A stretch of 64,000 bases of DNA from Flaveria trinervia (GCA_025506515.1 CM046453.1:46298395-46362394), one strand, 5' to 3'; shown: positions 34,641-47,440, counted from the stretch's first letter. Numbers and translations: made by a program. Notes: generated by a model from the letters alone, not told the origin.

Positions 34641-37600
34641 CTACACATGATCATCATCATGAATAGCCTCACTTCTCTTTTTAACGCTGTTGACTCTAGC
34701 ATATTGAAAACGTGGTTTATCAAAGCTTTAGTATAGAGGTCAGCGCGTTGAAAATCAGTATTAATTTTTACCATATCAATTAAGTTATTTTCAAAACAAT
34801 CTCGTATGAAATGATATTAATACCGATATGTTTGGTCTTAGGATGTTGGACCGGATTTTTAGTTACTGCAATTGCAGCAGAGTTATCTACAAAAATAGGA
34901 GTAGAATAGAAAGTTAAACCGTAATCCCGCATTTACCGTTGAATCCACATGATTTGTGAACAGCAACTTGCAGCAAAAACATATTCAGCTTCACAGGTTG
35001 ACAATGCAACCGATGTCTGCTTCTTACACTGCCAGGTAATTAATTTTCTCCCAAAGAATTGACGCCCTGCTGATGTAGACTTGTAGTTCATCTTGCAGCC
35101 TCCGTAATCCGAGTCACTATACGCCGTGAGCTCAAAATCATCATCATGAGGATACCACAACCCAAGTGTGGGTGTACCCTTTAGATAGCGAAAAATCCTT
35201 TGGCCCGATCAGATGATTTACCTTAGGTTTAGCCTGATATCTAGAACATAAACATGTCGCATACATGATATCAGGTCTAGAGGCAGTGAGATACATGAGG
35301 GATCCAATCATTCCTCGGTACATCGTGGCATCCACAAGATCTCCATTTTCATCAGGTGCTATGTCGTGATTCGTAGCAAGTGGAGTACCGGCAGCAAATG
35401 CATTCTCCATGTCAAAGTGATTGAGAATGTCTCTTACGTACATGGTCTGATGTAGAAAGATCCCATTTGGTGTTTGATCCACCTTTAGCCCGAGAAAGAA
35501 CTTCATCTCCCCCATAGCACTCATCTCAAACTCTTTCTTCATAACTGCTTCAAACTCTTTGCATAACTCTTCGTTCTTTGAACCGAAAATTATGTCATCA
35601 ACATAGATTTGTATGAGCAGTAGGTCGCCATCTTTTTCTTTAATGAACAACATGCAGTCAATGACTCCCCTGCGAAAGCCGTGTTTCACAAGATGAGTCG
35701 AGAGTTTCTCATACTAAGCTCTTGGAGCTTGATGAAGCCCGTATAAAGCCTTGTTGAGCTTGTAGACTCTATCCCGATGATAAGGATCTTCAAATCCCTC
35801 GGGTTGACTGACATAGACTGTTTCTCTGATTTCCCCATGAAGAAATGCACTCTTCACATCTAATTGATAGACTTTAATCTTCATGTACGATGCATAGGCA
35901 AGGAAGATACGAATGGCTTCCATCCTTGCCACGGGTGCAAACACCTCATTGTAATCAATTCCCTCGACTTGGCGAAAACCCTGAACCACCAGTCGAGCTT
36001 TGTCCTGATAATGACCCCTTGGTCATCTTTCTTGCATTTTAAAACCCATTTGGTGCCAATGACCTTAGCACCTTTAGGTCTATCAACCAGAGTCCATACA
36101 CCTAACTTCTTGAACTGAAGAAGTTCTTCTTGCATTGCACTCACACCGCCTCATCATTTAGTGCTTCACTGACATATTTTGGCTCAACCTGTGAGACAAA
36201 ACACCGATAGGCACCATCATGAATATATCCCTTCTCCATAACTGAGGCGTAATCAGCTGAGTATAACTGATTTCGGGTTTGTACTCCTGATCTGACATCT
36301 CCAATGACATTGTCTATTGGATGATAGACATTTAGTCGTGATCCTGGAATAGTACGAACAGCTACCTCAGAGCCAAGATTATAAACATTTGGTTTTGCAG
36401 CTGAGGTAGTTGGAGTTTGAGGCTCTGAAGTCGAGGGTGCATCACTGGTAGATGCTTGTGGACTTTCAGGAACTGGAACCTGTTCCTCCTGACTATTCTG
36501 GTTATCTTCTTCAGCTGCATCTTCAAAGGAGGAGTCACTGTCGTCGACTACTCCCCTTGACTGAGTAGATGATTCTTCCTGTGAGCTAGATGTTGGTGGA
36601 TTCAAGATATCATACATCATTCGTGTAGCTAATTCGTCATCCGAGGGAGAGAGAGGAATGTTGAATGACTTGAAGAATCCATCATAGTCAAAGAAGTAGG
36701 CGGGTCCTTTGCCAGTAGGTGGTGTGGTGAATCGCTGAAGTCAACATTACACCACACTTCTACTAGACCCGTTGAGTTGTTGTAAACTCGCTTGTTCGGT
36801 ATGTTGTATCCTAGAAAGATGCCTTCATCTGCCTTCTCGCTGAATTTACCCTCTTGTGTCTTCTTCAGAAGTGTGCACGGCGCGCCAAATGGTTCGAGAT
36901 ACTCCAAGTTCGGTTTGCGTCTTTGTAGTAGCTTGTAACATGTTTTTCCGTGCCGCTTGACTGTCAGGACTCGATTCAGTGTATAAGAAGCATTTGCCAC
37001 TGCCTCATTCTAGAATTGGATAGGCAGTTTCGAGTCTGTCAGCATAGTCTGTGCTGGCTCTATCAAGCTCCTGTTCTTTCTCTCAGCAACGCCATTCATC
37101 TGAGGTGTGTAGGCAGAAGTGAATTGATGCACAATTCCCTTTTCCTTGCAGTATGCCTCCATCCACTGGTTATTGAATTCCGTTCTGTTGTCTGAGCGTA
37201 CTTGTCTAACTTTCAGCTTGTAGAGAGATTCCAGTGTGGTTACCAACTCCTTGAATGATTCAAATGTTTTTGATTTGGATTTCAGAAACATTACCCAAGT
37301 GAACCTTGAGTAGTCATCGGTGACCACAAAACAGTACAAGTCGCCTGCAATGCTCTTTGTATACTGAGTGGACCAAACAGATCCATGTGAAGAAGTTCAA
37401 GAGGAAGTTCTATTGAATTAACTTTCTTTTCCATATGAGACTTCTTTGTCTGTTTACCTTTCTTGCAAGCTACACAAAAGTCAGGAAGCTGAAAGTTTTG
37501 ACATTAACACCTCTCACCAGATCCTTCTGAATCAAGTTATTCATCTTCCTTTGACTGATGTGTCCCATTCTCCTATGCCAGGAGATGGAGTCCTTTTCAG

Positions 37601-38040
37601 TAGCTTTAGATAGAAAGCACTGAACCTCATGATCCATTGTAGAAGCTGTTGACAGATCCAAGACATAAAGATCTTATATCTTGAAGCAGTCATCAAACTT
37701 GGTCCTCTGGGATCACGTAGTATTTCTTTAGTACGTAACACTTCTTGTTGTCGAAGATGACTTTAAATCCCTTATCACATATTTGGGAAACAGAAAGTAA
37801 GTTGTTTTGAAGTTGCTGGACGTAGTTCACCCTATCAAACTTAACTTTCTGATTTCCAACTTGTCCTTGAGCTGTGATATAGCCTCCCTTGTTTCCAGCA
37901 AACGAAACATGCCCTCCTTTTATTTGCTTGACGTTTGATAAAAGAGCTCTGTTTCCTGTCATGTGCCTGGATGCTCCGCTGTCTACTATCCACGTGTTAG
38001 TTTCAGCACTATATCGAGCACCCTGCACATACAAGGTAAA
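34641..38040 (-). pseudogene. Element D1 pol: protease, integrase, RT, RNase H, lightly broken
   Basis: Protease (37693-38034) has TWIVDSGASRHMTGN. GAG-pre-integrase (37470-37661) has WHRRMGHISQRKMNNL. Integrase (36629-37339) has VVTDDYSRFTWVMF, RSDNRTEF and NGVAERKN, so D, D, E are present although NGTE has become NRTE. The Ser/Glu-rich linker is at 36141-36620. RT (35144-35989) has DVKSAFLHG and YVDD at 35594-35605, then MGEMKFFLGL. RNase H (34641-35160) has SDSDYGG. The pol stop is TAG at 34643-34641. Breaks are seen near 37680, 37400, 37005, 35700, 35150 and 34930. This element is close to intact and may have been active recently. Confidence 0.9.
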
Positions 38041-40880
38041 GGATTAGTTTAGGTTAGGAACCCAAGCCTTTACTGGCTTGGGTTTCCCAGAGGCATCACA
38101 CATCATAAATTCAACCCATTGACCCTTAGAAGGTGAGGGTATCTCAGGTTCCTTCTTGTCATCATTATTAGACACAGAGGTTGACTTCTCTTTCCATAAG
38201 CCAGATTTGTGCAATGCCTGTTTGTGATAAACAGTCGACTGGCTAACGGGTTGAATTTTCTGTTCACTAGTTCTTCTAGGTGGAGTTAAAGAGCTCCTCT
38301 TTGAAGACCTAGGTTTTGAGTCATGATGTTCAATCTTCTTCCTATGTGTCTAATAAAAAGGATAGTGGGAAGCAATGTGTCCACATTCTCCATAGTTGTA
38401 GCACGCCGTGCTATCAACTTTATGATTAAACTTTCTTTGTGGAGAAATATGTGACACTCTAGTAACATAACTCACTTTAGGTTTTGACTCTGGTTCTTTG
38501 GTTGTTTTCACTGGTTTAACAAAGTTAACTGTTTTAACCTGTTTAACATCCTTTTCTTTTGGTTAATTGGTTTTTGACTTGAAGTATGCGAAAGATTATC
38601 CTTAGAACCCTCTTAGGTTCTGATTTGACTCTATTTGACCCTGACTATAAGTTAACCTTTTCAAATTCCTTTTCCATATTAGTACAAGGAATTTACCCTT
38701 TGCCTTTGAAGTGGCCTCCTTTTGTTTGTTTCCAGAGTCAAAAATGAACATAAGGAATCTGGATCACTAACAAGAGGTGTAGACACTACATGATCCTTGA
38801 TGGACTACAATTTATTGGTCTAGTCTTAGTGTTCATCAAAATCTCAGGTGGTGGTGGAACCAGGTTATAACCCAATCCATCCCCGTTGTTCCTTTCTCTC
38901 ACTAGTGTTGGACTATGTGTGAAGAACTAGTCCAACTATGCAGTTTCTGTTTTAATGAATTTACTTCTACTTCTAGAACTACCTTTTGCTTCTTAGTGTC
39001 TTCTAGGGAGTTTAGATAATACTTAATGTCATTAGCTTGGTTAAAGGCAACTACTTCGGTTCCTTAAGCTGTTTAGTCAAAAGGTCGACCTTTTCTTTAT
39101 AACTGTGCTCATTTTGTTTTAAAATCCTATTAGCCTCAGTGCATAGTTGCAAATCTTTTACTAAGTTATCATTATGATCTAATAACCTAGCAAATTTACC
39201 ATCTATGCTATTCCTAAAGGTATCACAATCAGAACAAGCATGATTATTAAACATTGTGTCAGTAGTACTTACCTGAGTTGATTCAGAAGGGTTTGCCATC
39301 AATGCAGCAGCTGATGTCTCTGGTTCTGGTGCTTCTGTCTTTTCTGTCTCTGACATGGTAGTCTCCGCTTTTGGTTTGTAACTGACCTCGGTTGCAGTTG
39401 CTTCTTCACTATGTGACATCGCTATCTCAACTGATAGATCTCCTTCACTAGCGGAATCACTGTCAATATCTTCTACACTTGCAATGTTTGACTCCCCTGG
39501 TGTGACAAACCTAAAGCTCCAATCATGTCCTTCATCATCATGAGCAGTCAAGGCTTTTGAGTCCTTGCTTGATGAAGTAGAACTGGCAGCTTGCTTGTCT
39601 TGACGAGTGAAGGATGAGAACGGGTTCCCGTTACCCGTCTTCTTAGGCTTGACACATTCTCTTTTGAAGTGCCCCTTCTCTCCACAGTTAAAGCAGGTCA
39701 CTTTGCTCTTGTCAAAGCCGAATGTGGTATCCTTAGTCGCTACTAAGTTCTGTCCGGTTTGTTTTACAAACTTCTTTGCCCTCCGGACACCACTAGCTAA
39801 AGCCCACATTATATCCATTCTCTCAAGCTCCATTTCGTGCACCTGCTCGTAGTCCTCGTCTGCCAGATGGCAGTTTCCAATCTTTCCAGCAATAAGTTCA
39901 TCATAAGAATGGACCATTGCGGCCAATAGATCCATGTGTTCTCGAGCTACTTCCACAGTCACATTCCGAGATTCTCGGTCTTCAGTTTAGTAGCACTTGC
40001 ATCGGATCCAATATAGTGGAACAAGGAAGTCCCGACTTGTCTGAACCTGAAAGACCTGAAGGAGGTGCATGTGTAGGACCCGATGAGCTAGACACAAATG
40101 CAGTCTGGAGAGGTGCTCCAGATGTCTTAGCTTGAGGCGTGGCATTGTATAAAGCTGGATTTTGATTGTACGTAGACTTCTGAGCTGTGTACTTCATCCT
40201 AAGTGATTCTTCTCACAACTTAAGAATGAAGTCATTAATATCCAGTTTTACTAGCATTCCATTCTGTCTAAGATTAGACACGAATGAAGCCCATTTTACA
40301 GGAAATCCGTCTGCAAAATTAATAACTTTCTCTTCCATGGTAGTAGCCACCCCATGTGTATGCAGATCACTCATCAGATGGTAGAATCTATCTATAACAT
40401 CGTCCAAACTCTCGTTTCCCATCGATGAGAAGTTATCGAATTCCTTCTTTAACTCCTTAGCCTTGATTGCATTCAACGAAGCATTCCCGTCGTACCTCTT
40501 TTCTAGCTCATCCCATAGTTTCTTGGACTGCTTATTCTCTGAGTACTAGTGGAATATGTGTTTAGGGATAGACTGTGTAATCAATGCATAAACCCTCTTC
40601 TCTGCATTATATTTGACTTTCTGTGCGTCTGTCATCCCTCCTAAGGTTAGCTTTACTCCATCGGCTCCCACCAGCGTACTGTATCCAATCTCGATGGCTT
40701 CCCACAGATTCAGATCCACTCCATTGAGATAGATCTCAAAACGTTGTTTCCAGTGGGGAAACTCATCTAACGTTAAAAGCTTTGGTGGTTTATTATGATT
40801 ACCCACCCCACTCTCAAGTAACAACAGGTTCTGGATTCTAGAGTCCTTCCAGCAGTAAAGGCTAACATTTGATCTTCCAT
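38041..40880 (-). pseudogene. Element D1 gag, broken by few frameshifts
   Basis: Gag starts at ATG 40880-40878 (MEDQM), parallel to D2 44730. An early 1-nt loss shifts the frame. The main frames are 40546-40824 (LTLDEFPHWKQRFEIYLNGV), 40213-40476 (FDNFSSMGNESLDDVIDRFY) and 39051-39962 (303 aa). The last holds the first zinc knuckle, CFNCGEKGHFKREC, at about 39655-39697, followed by a Ser/Glu-rich acidic tail and coiled-coil-like sequence. A second knuckle near 38365-38410 has lost residues. The ORF3-less first part of the element ends with KAWVPN-like sequence before protease. Confidence 0.88.
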
Positions 40881-41358
40881 TGCGAATAACTTTATGTCTA
40901 ATAAAACAATTGTCACTGGGGCGACTGAAGGATGCGAATGGACTAGTTGTGTGTATGGACTCTACGGCTGGTTCAATTGTGCGGCTGCACTAAGTGATTA
41001 GCTCAGTCGTGCGAATGAATCTGATACGTATGAACAGTATGCCGAAAGGTTTATTCGTACGAATGGAGATGCGACTATGTCCAATCGTGCGTCTGAGCAA
41101 TGCTAATGAGGTCCAGTCGTGCGAATGGCTCACTCGTGCGACTGAAGCTGCTGTTTTGCGAAAATTTCTAGGTTAAACGTGTTTTAGCCGTAACAATTCG
41201 AGATTTCGCAAGGTCCTAATCGCCTAAGTCCGTAGAAACCAAACTTTGATGAGCAGGGAACGTCCAAGATCACTTTTGACACAAAAGATTGCGACTTTAG
41301 TGCAAAAACATAAACTTTTTATCAATCTTGATTGAATCACACGTAATCAAGAGCCAAA
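40881..41358 (-). other. Element D1 leader with palindrome repeats
   Basis: This is an untranslated leader between the primer site and gag. From about 40918 to 41155 it carries copies of motifs such as CAGTCGTGCGACTGAA and CATTCGTACGAATGG. These are the same type as in the LTR and in the ORF3 spacer. Confidence 0.75.
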
Positions 41359-41370
41359 GCTCTGATACCA
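41359..41370 (-). promoter_or_regulatory. Element D1 primer binding site (tRNA-iMet)
   Basis: The minus strand reads TGGTATCAGAGC, a perfect 12-nt complement to the 3' end of initiator tRNA-Met. It lies 2 bp after the 5' LTR. Confidence 0.93.
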
Positions 41371-41372
41371 CT

Positions 41373-42102
41373 TGTTAGGACCTGGTATTTGAACGAAATA
41401 CCTGGAGATTAGCGTGTAAACCAGATCAAATAGTGTGGAATCCTATTTAATTGGCAATCCAATCAGTGACAACACACGAAGAATTAATCAGGAATTGAAA
41501 CTAACGTTAGAAATCGATTGGGAATCGACCTAATGTGTTCTGTGAACTTGGAGAATGAATTGGGAGGCTTCTGGACGGCTAGGGTACGTCTGGAATCGTA
41601 ATTAATCAGAGTACTTATTTTTCACGAATTTGGTTGTATTTATAGGTTGGTATTATTCAATCGTGCGACTGAACCATTAGTATGGTCCAGTCGTGCGATT
41701 GAACCATGCGGTTGTTTCATCCGCACGACTGAGTGTTCAGTCGTGCGACTGAGCCAATCTTATATGTCGATCATACAACTAATCTAGTCACCTGGTTTAG
41801 TCGTGCGACTGGGTCATTCGTATGAAGTTGTTCATGCTTATGGTCCATTCGCATGAGCCATTCGCATGAGAACTTCATTATGTTAAGTTTGAATGTATTA
41901 ATTAGTAAACATTATATGTAAACATTCAACTAATCACTAACCTAATTAAACAATTTTATATCAACTCATTAATGAAATATTAATCATCACAAATCACAAT
42001 CAACCAATACCATTTCAGTAATCATATCAAATTACACCAGAATTAGATAAACAAGATCTATTGCATTTCATATCATGATCTAGGGACATACATGTATCAA
42101 CA
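41373..42102 (-). repeat. Element D1 5' LTR with promoter
   Basis: This is a 730-bp LTR, very similar to 27258-27987. The minus-strand TATAAATA is at 41637-41644, and a block of CAGTCGTGCGACTGA-type palindromes (41650-41870) lies upstream of it. Outside it lies the target GTGGC. Confidence 0.93.
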
Positions 42103-42190
42103 GTGGCTTTAGTGAAACCCTCTTCTGAAAGCAGTTCTGATTATGACATTTCGAAACAATTCAAGAAAAACACTTAGGCAGTTTATACTA
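42103..42190 (+). pseudogene. Element G fragment 2a: end of gag
   Basis: This continues the gag frame cut at 27257 (GTGGC repeated, then ALVKPSSESSSDYDISKQF and a stop). It ends where unrelated sequence starts near 42190. Confidence 0.6.
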
Positions 42191-42915
42191 TTAGGTGGAT
42201 GGGCCATTTTCAGGTGCATGGGCCATTTTCAGGCGCATGGGCAACCAACCTATACCATAATCATTCTAATTCAGACCCAACATTAATCTACCATGTTATA
42301 AGCTCAAATCTTACATACTAAGAATTAACCATGAACATGGCCACATCATAACATCATCAAAACCGAAAAAACACCCAAATCAAACCCCACCCGCTAACAA
42401 ATACTATATACATGCGGGTAAAAACACCTTTTTATAAAAATGTTCATATGTGTATTTCCAGCCCCAAATCAGTTAAAACAAGTAAAAAAAGGGTTCTAGA
42501 ACTCACCTCTTGCAACTTCAAGTATGACTTCCTTCAAACCCAAATGTTATTAGTTCAACACCTAGAAACCCACCAAAAACACACACAAGCGAACCCATAA
42601 ACAAACACAACCGAGGCATAGGCCGATTAGAACAACACAAAACCATAAATTCTCACCTTGAATTCAGATTCCTTCTTCTTGTTCTTCAAAACCTGAGAGT
42701 TTATGCTCTTCTTCACTTTCTCTCTCTACAAAATCCGATTGAGTAATGTGAGTAAGGAACATGGGCGGCCATGTTGCTTTATTCACCAACTTTTTTCAAG
42801 TTTTGTCCTTTGACACTTTTAACCCCTTGGGTTGGGTTAAATTGCATTTCTTTCTTTTTCTTCACTTTTTTTCTTTCTTTCATAACTTTTAAAAATAAAC
42901 AGGGTTAGAAATATT
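42191..42915. other. Unassigned 0.7-kb insertion-like segment within G
   Basis: The sequence does not read as gag or protease and has no counterpart in B. It opens with near-tandem units containing ATGGGCCATTTTCAGG (42198-42245). On the minus strand it shows a GA-rich stretch and two GGTGAG donor-like sites (about 42655 and 42505). It could be part of a solo LTR, perhaps Gypsy-type, or a gene-leader fragment. No clear TG...CA ends or target duplication were found. Confidence 0.35.
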
Positions 42916-43500
42916 TTTTGGTACGTGGATAGTGGATGCTCCTGACACATGACTAGAGATCGTTCCCTCCGTCATGACTTCAAGCATACACCAGGAACTA
43001 CTATAGCATTCGGAGGAGATTCACAAGGTAGAAGAAATACTGGTCAAGGATCTGTGACAAATGGATGTTGAGCTTTGATAGAGTGAATATTGTGAACAAC
43101 TTAATTTCAATCTTCTAAGCGTGTCTCAAATATGTGACAAGAATATTCAACTCACTTTACCGACACTCATTGCTACAATCTAAAACTAGGATTTCAGATT
43201 CCTAAAGAATGGGTTGCCCTAAAGACTCCAAAGAAGAATAAGACCTATGTCTTAAACCTGAATTCTACTACACCAAAAGAAGAGACATGTCTTCTGTCAA
43301 AAGTATCATTTGATGAGTCTCAGCTTTGGCATAGACGCTTGGGGCACACAAACTTTAAAATATGAATAGATTGGTCAAAGGAAACCATGTCATTGGTCTT
43401 CCACAAAAAAGAATTGCATTTTGTTGATCATTGTTCAGCGTGCCTCAAATGGAAACAACATAAATCTTCCCACAAACCAAAGCTTGTGAGCACAAACAAT
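42916..43500 (+). pseudogene. Element G fragment 2b: protease and start of integrase
   Basis: The plus strand reads WYVDSGCS, then a stop in place of Arg, then HMTRDRSLRHDF and AFGGDSQGR. This is parallel to WYVDSGCSRHMTGN...AFGGDAGGK of element B. SQLWHRRLGH (about 43318-43347) and CSACLKWKQH (about 43435-43465) follow, the integrase zinc region. It is cut at 43500 by the LTR of D2, and 43496-43500 (ACAAT) is the presumed target. Confidence 0.8.
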
Positions 43501-44225
43501 TATTGATACATGTATGTCCCTAGATCATTATATGAATGTAATAGATCTTGTTTGTCTGATTCTGATATAATGTTTGGAATGATTAATGAAATGATATTGA
43601 TTGTTTGTTATTTATAATGTTTAATATTTCATTAATGAGTCGATGTTGAATTGGTTAATTAGGTTTGTGGTTGTTTGAATTGTTATACATAATGTTATAT
43701 TAATTAATATATTCAAACTTAACAAAATGAAGTTCTCATGCGAATGGCCCATGCGAATGGACCATACACATGAACAACTTCATACGAATGACTCAGTCGC
43801 ACAACTGAACCAGGAGACTAGATCAGTCGTATGATTGTAACATAAGATTGGCTCAGTCGCATGACTGAACACTCAGTCGTGCAGATGAATCAACCGCATG
43901 GTTCAATCGCACCACTGAACCATACTAATGGTTCAGTCGCACGAATGAACAGTACTAACCTATAAATACAACCCAATAAAACTAGAGCTTTGATTACTTA
44001 CGACTCCAGACGTACCCTAGCCGTCCAGAAGCCTCACAATTCGCTCTCCAAGTTCATAGAACACATTAGATCGATTCCAATCGATTTCTAACGTGAGTTT
44101 CAGTTCTTGATTGATTCTTCGTGTGTTCTCACTGATTGGATTGCCAATCAAATAGGATTCCGCACTATTTGATCTGGTTTACAAGCTAATCACTAGGTAT
44201 TTCGTTCAAATACCAGGTCCTAACA
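43501..44225 (+). repeat. Element D2 5' LTR with promoter
   Basis: This is a 725-bp LTR. The first bases read TATTGATAC where the 3' copy and D1 read TGTTGATAC, so the terminal TG is mutated to TA. Palindromic repeats (about 43735-43955, for example GTTCAGTCGCACGAATGAAC) lie directly upstream of TATAAATA at 43961-43968. It ends CCTAACA. Confidence 0.92.
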
Positions 44226-44227
44226 AG

Positions 44228-44239
44228 TGGTATCAGAGC
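44228..44239 (+). promoter_or_regulatory. Element D2 primer binding site (tRNA-iMet)
   Basis: TGGTATCAGAGC, a perfect 12-nt match to the complement of initiator tRNA-Met 3' end, lies 2 bp after the LTR. Confidence 0.94.
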
Positions 44240-44729
44240 TTGGGCTCTTGATTACGTGTGATTCAATCAAGATTGATAAAAAGTTTGTGTTTTTGCTCTA
44301 AAAACGCAATCTTTTGCGTCAAAAGTGATCTTGGATGTTCCTTGCTCATCAAAGTTTGGTTTCTACGGACTTAGGCGATTAGACCTTGCGGAATTTCGAA
44401 TTTTTACAGCTAAAACACGTTTAACCTAGGATTTTTCGCAAAACAGCAGCCACAGTCGCACGAGTGTGCCATTCGCACGACTGGACTTCATTCGCATAGT
44501 CCAGACGCACGATTGGACCTAGTCGTATCTCCTTTCGTACGACTGAACCGTTCGTTCGCATTGCTCATACTCATTGGACTTCATTCGCATAGTCCAGACG
44601 CACGTTAGCTAATCGCTTAGTTCAGCCGCACGATTGAACCAGTCGCAGAGTTCATCCGCACGACTAGGCCATTCGCATCCTTCAGTCGCACAGTGATAGT
44701 TTGGTTTATTAGACTTAAAGTTATTCGCC
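44240..44729 (+). other. Element D2 leader with palindrome repeats
   Basis: This is untranslated sequence. From 44450 to 44700 it holds about a dozen degenerate motifs such as ATTCGCACGACTGGAC and TTCAGCCGCACGATTGAAC. Gag starts at 44730. Confidence 0.75.
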
Positions 44730-47440
44730 ATGGAAGATCAAATGTCAGCCTTTCTTGCTGGAAAGGACTCTAGGATACAGAACCTGTTGTTGCTTGAGAG
44801 TGAAGTGGGTAATCATAATAAACCACCAAAGCTTTTGACGTTAGATGACTTTCCCCACTGGAAACAACATTTTGAGATCTACCTCAATGGAGTGGATCCG
44901 AATCTGTGGGAAGCCATCGAGATTGGATATAGTACACCAGTTGCAGCTGATGGAGTCAAGCTAACGTTAGGAGGGATGAAAGTTGTGCAAAAAGTTAAAT
45001 ACATTGCAAAGAAAAGAGTTTATGCATTGATTTGTCTATTCCTAAAGACATATTCTACCAGTACACAGAGAATATACAGTCCAAGAAACTTTGGGATGAG
45101 CTAGAAAAGAGGTATGACGGGAATGCTTCATTAAGGCAATCAAAGTTAAGGAGTTAAAGAAGGAATTCGATAATTTCTCATCGATGGGAAACGAGAGTTT
45201 AGACGACGTTATAGATAGATTTTACCATCTGATGAGTGAACTGCATACACATGGGGTGGCAACTACCATGGAAGAGAAAGTTACGAAGTTTGCAGACGGA
45301 TTACCTGAAAAGTGGACCTCATTCGTGTCTAACCTTAGACAGAATGTAATGCTGGCAAAACTGGATATTAATGACTTCATTCTTAAGTTGTGAGAAGAGT
45401 CACTTAGGATGAAGTACAGAGCTCAGAAGTCTTCTTACAATCAAAATCCAGCCTTGTACTAAACTGAAGACCGAGAATCTCAGAAATGTGACTGTGGAAG
45501 TAGCTCGAGAACACATGGATCTTTTGGGTGCAATGGTCCATTCTTATGATGAACTTGTTGCTGGGAAGATTGGAAACTGCCATCTGGCCGACGAGGACTA
45601 CGAGCAGGTGGATGAAATGGAGATTGAGAGGATGGACATAATGTGGGCCTTAGCTAGTGCTGTCCGGAGGGCAAAGAAGTTTGTAAAACAAACCGGACAG
45701 AACTTAGTAGCTACTAAGGATACCACATTTGGCTTTGACAAGAGCAAAGTGACCTGCTTCAACTGTGGAGAGAAGGGGCACTTCAAAAGAGAATGTGTCA
45801 AGCCTAAGAAGACGGGTAACGGGAACCCGTTCTCGTCCTTGACTCGTCAAGACAAGCAAGCCACCAGTTCTACTTCATCAAGCAAGGATCCAAAGGCCTT
45901 GACTGCCCATGATGATGAAGGACAGGATTGGAGCTTTAGGTTTGTCTCGCCAGGGGAATCAAACATTGCAAGTATAGAGGACATTGATAGTGATTCCGCT
46001 AGTGAAGGAGATCTAGCAGTTGAGATAGCAATGTCACATAGTGAAGAAGCAACTGCAACCAAGGTCAGTTACAAGCCTAAGGAGGAATCTACCACATCAG
46101 AGACAGAAAAGACAGAATCACCAGAACCAGAGACATCTGATGCTGCGTTGATGGCTAACTCTCCTGAATCAACTCAGGTAAGTACTTCTGACCAAATGTT
46201 TGATAATCATGCTTGTTCTGATTGTGATATTTTTAGGAATAGCATAGATGAAAAATTTGCTAGGTTATTAGATCATAATGATAACTTAGTAAAAAATTTG
46301 CACCTGTGCACTGAGCCTAATAGGGTATTAAAACAAAATGAGCATAGTTATAAAGAAAAGATAGACCTTTTGACTAAACAGCTTAGGGAAACCGAAGTAG
46401 TTGCCTTTAACCAAGCTAATGACATTAGGTATTATCTAAACTCCCTAGAAGACACTAAGAAGCAAAAGGCAGTTCTAGAAGTAGAAGTAAATTCATTAAA
46501 ACAAAAACTGCACAGTTGGACTAGTTCTTCACACATAGTCCAACACTTAGTGAGAGAAAGGCACAACGGGGAGGGATTGGGTTATAATGTGGTCCCACCA
46601 CCACCTGAGACTTTGATGAACACTAAGACTAGACCAATAAATAGTAATCCCATCAAGGATCATGTGGTGTCTACTCCTCTTGTTAGTGATCCAGATTCCT
46701 TATGTTCAGCTATGGACTCTGGAAACAAACAAAAGGAGGCCATTTCAAAGGCAACGGATAAATTGCCTTGTGTTAATCTGGAAAAAGGAGTGTGAAAAGG
46801 TTAATTTAAAGTCAGGGTCAAACAGAGTCAAATCAGGACCTAAAAAGACTTCTAAGGTTCATCTTTCACATATCCCAAGTCAAAACCAATTAACCAAAAA
46901 GAAAAGGATGTTAAACAGGTTAAAACAGATAACTTTGTTAAACTAGATAAAACAACCAAAGAACCAGAGTCCAAACCTAGAGTGAGTTATGTTACTAGAG
47001 TGTCACACATTTCTCCACAAAGAAAGTTTAATCATAAAGTTGATAGCAGGTCGTGCTACAACTGTGGTGAATATGGACACATTGCCTCCTATTGTCACTG
47101 CTATCAGACACCCCGTAAGAAGATTGAACTTCAGGTTTCAAAGCCTAGGTCTTCTAAGAGGATTTCACTGACTCCACCTAGAAGAACTAGTGAACCTAAA
47201 ATTCAACCTGTAAGTCAGTCGACTGTTTATCACAAACAAGCATTGCACAAATCTGGATTATGGAAGGAGAAGACATTCTCAGTGTCTGATAATAATGACA
47301 AGAAGGAACCTGAGCTACCCTCATCCTCTAAAGGTCAATGGGTAGAATTTATGATGTGTGATAGCTCTGGGAAACCCAAGCCAGTAAAGGCTTGGGTTCC
47401 TAACACAAACTAATCCTTTACTTTGTATGTGCAGGCTGTT
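44730..47440 (+). pseudogene. Element D2 gag, broken
   Basis: The start is ATG 44730 (MEDQMSAFLAGKDSRIQNLL). The capsid-like part has FPHWKQHFEIYLNGV and WEAIEIGY, then a frameshift near 45040. A frame at 45184-45393 (MGNESLDDVIDRFYHLMSEL) and a long frame at 45488-46795 (435 aa) follow. The first zinc knuckle, CFNCGEKGHFKREC, is at 45755-45796. It is followed by a Ser/Glu-rich acidic region and a predicted coiled coil (about 46300-46520). The second knuckle, CYNCGEYGHIASYC, is at 47054-47095. The frame at 46982-47413 ends KAWVPNTN just before protease. Stops lie near 45393, 45480 and 46795. Confidence 0.88.

Larger units (their letters stand above)
27258..42102 (-). mobile_element. Element D1: Sirevirus-like copia with ORF3, 14.8 kb, tandem 3' LTR
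   Basis: The element is complete on the minus strand. It is flanked by GTGGC at 27253-27257 and 42103-42107. The order on the minus strand is 5' LTR (41373-42102), perfect tRNA-iMet primer site, leader with repeats, gag-pol, spacer, ORF3, purine tract and two tandem 3' LTR copies. It is the best-preserved element here. The gag frame runs 303 codons at 39051-39962, and the protease and RT palm are intact. D2 is a second copy of the family on the other strand. Confidence 0.95.

Noticed and set aside
42412..42600. Plus-strand frame of 62 codons in the unassigned segment
   Set aside because: It has no recognisable content or start context, and the composition is that of noncoding AT-rich DNA.
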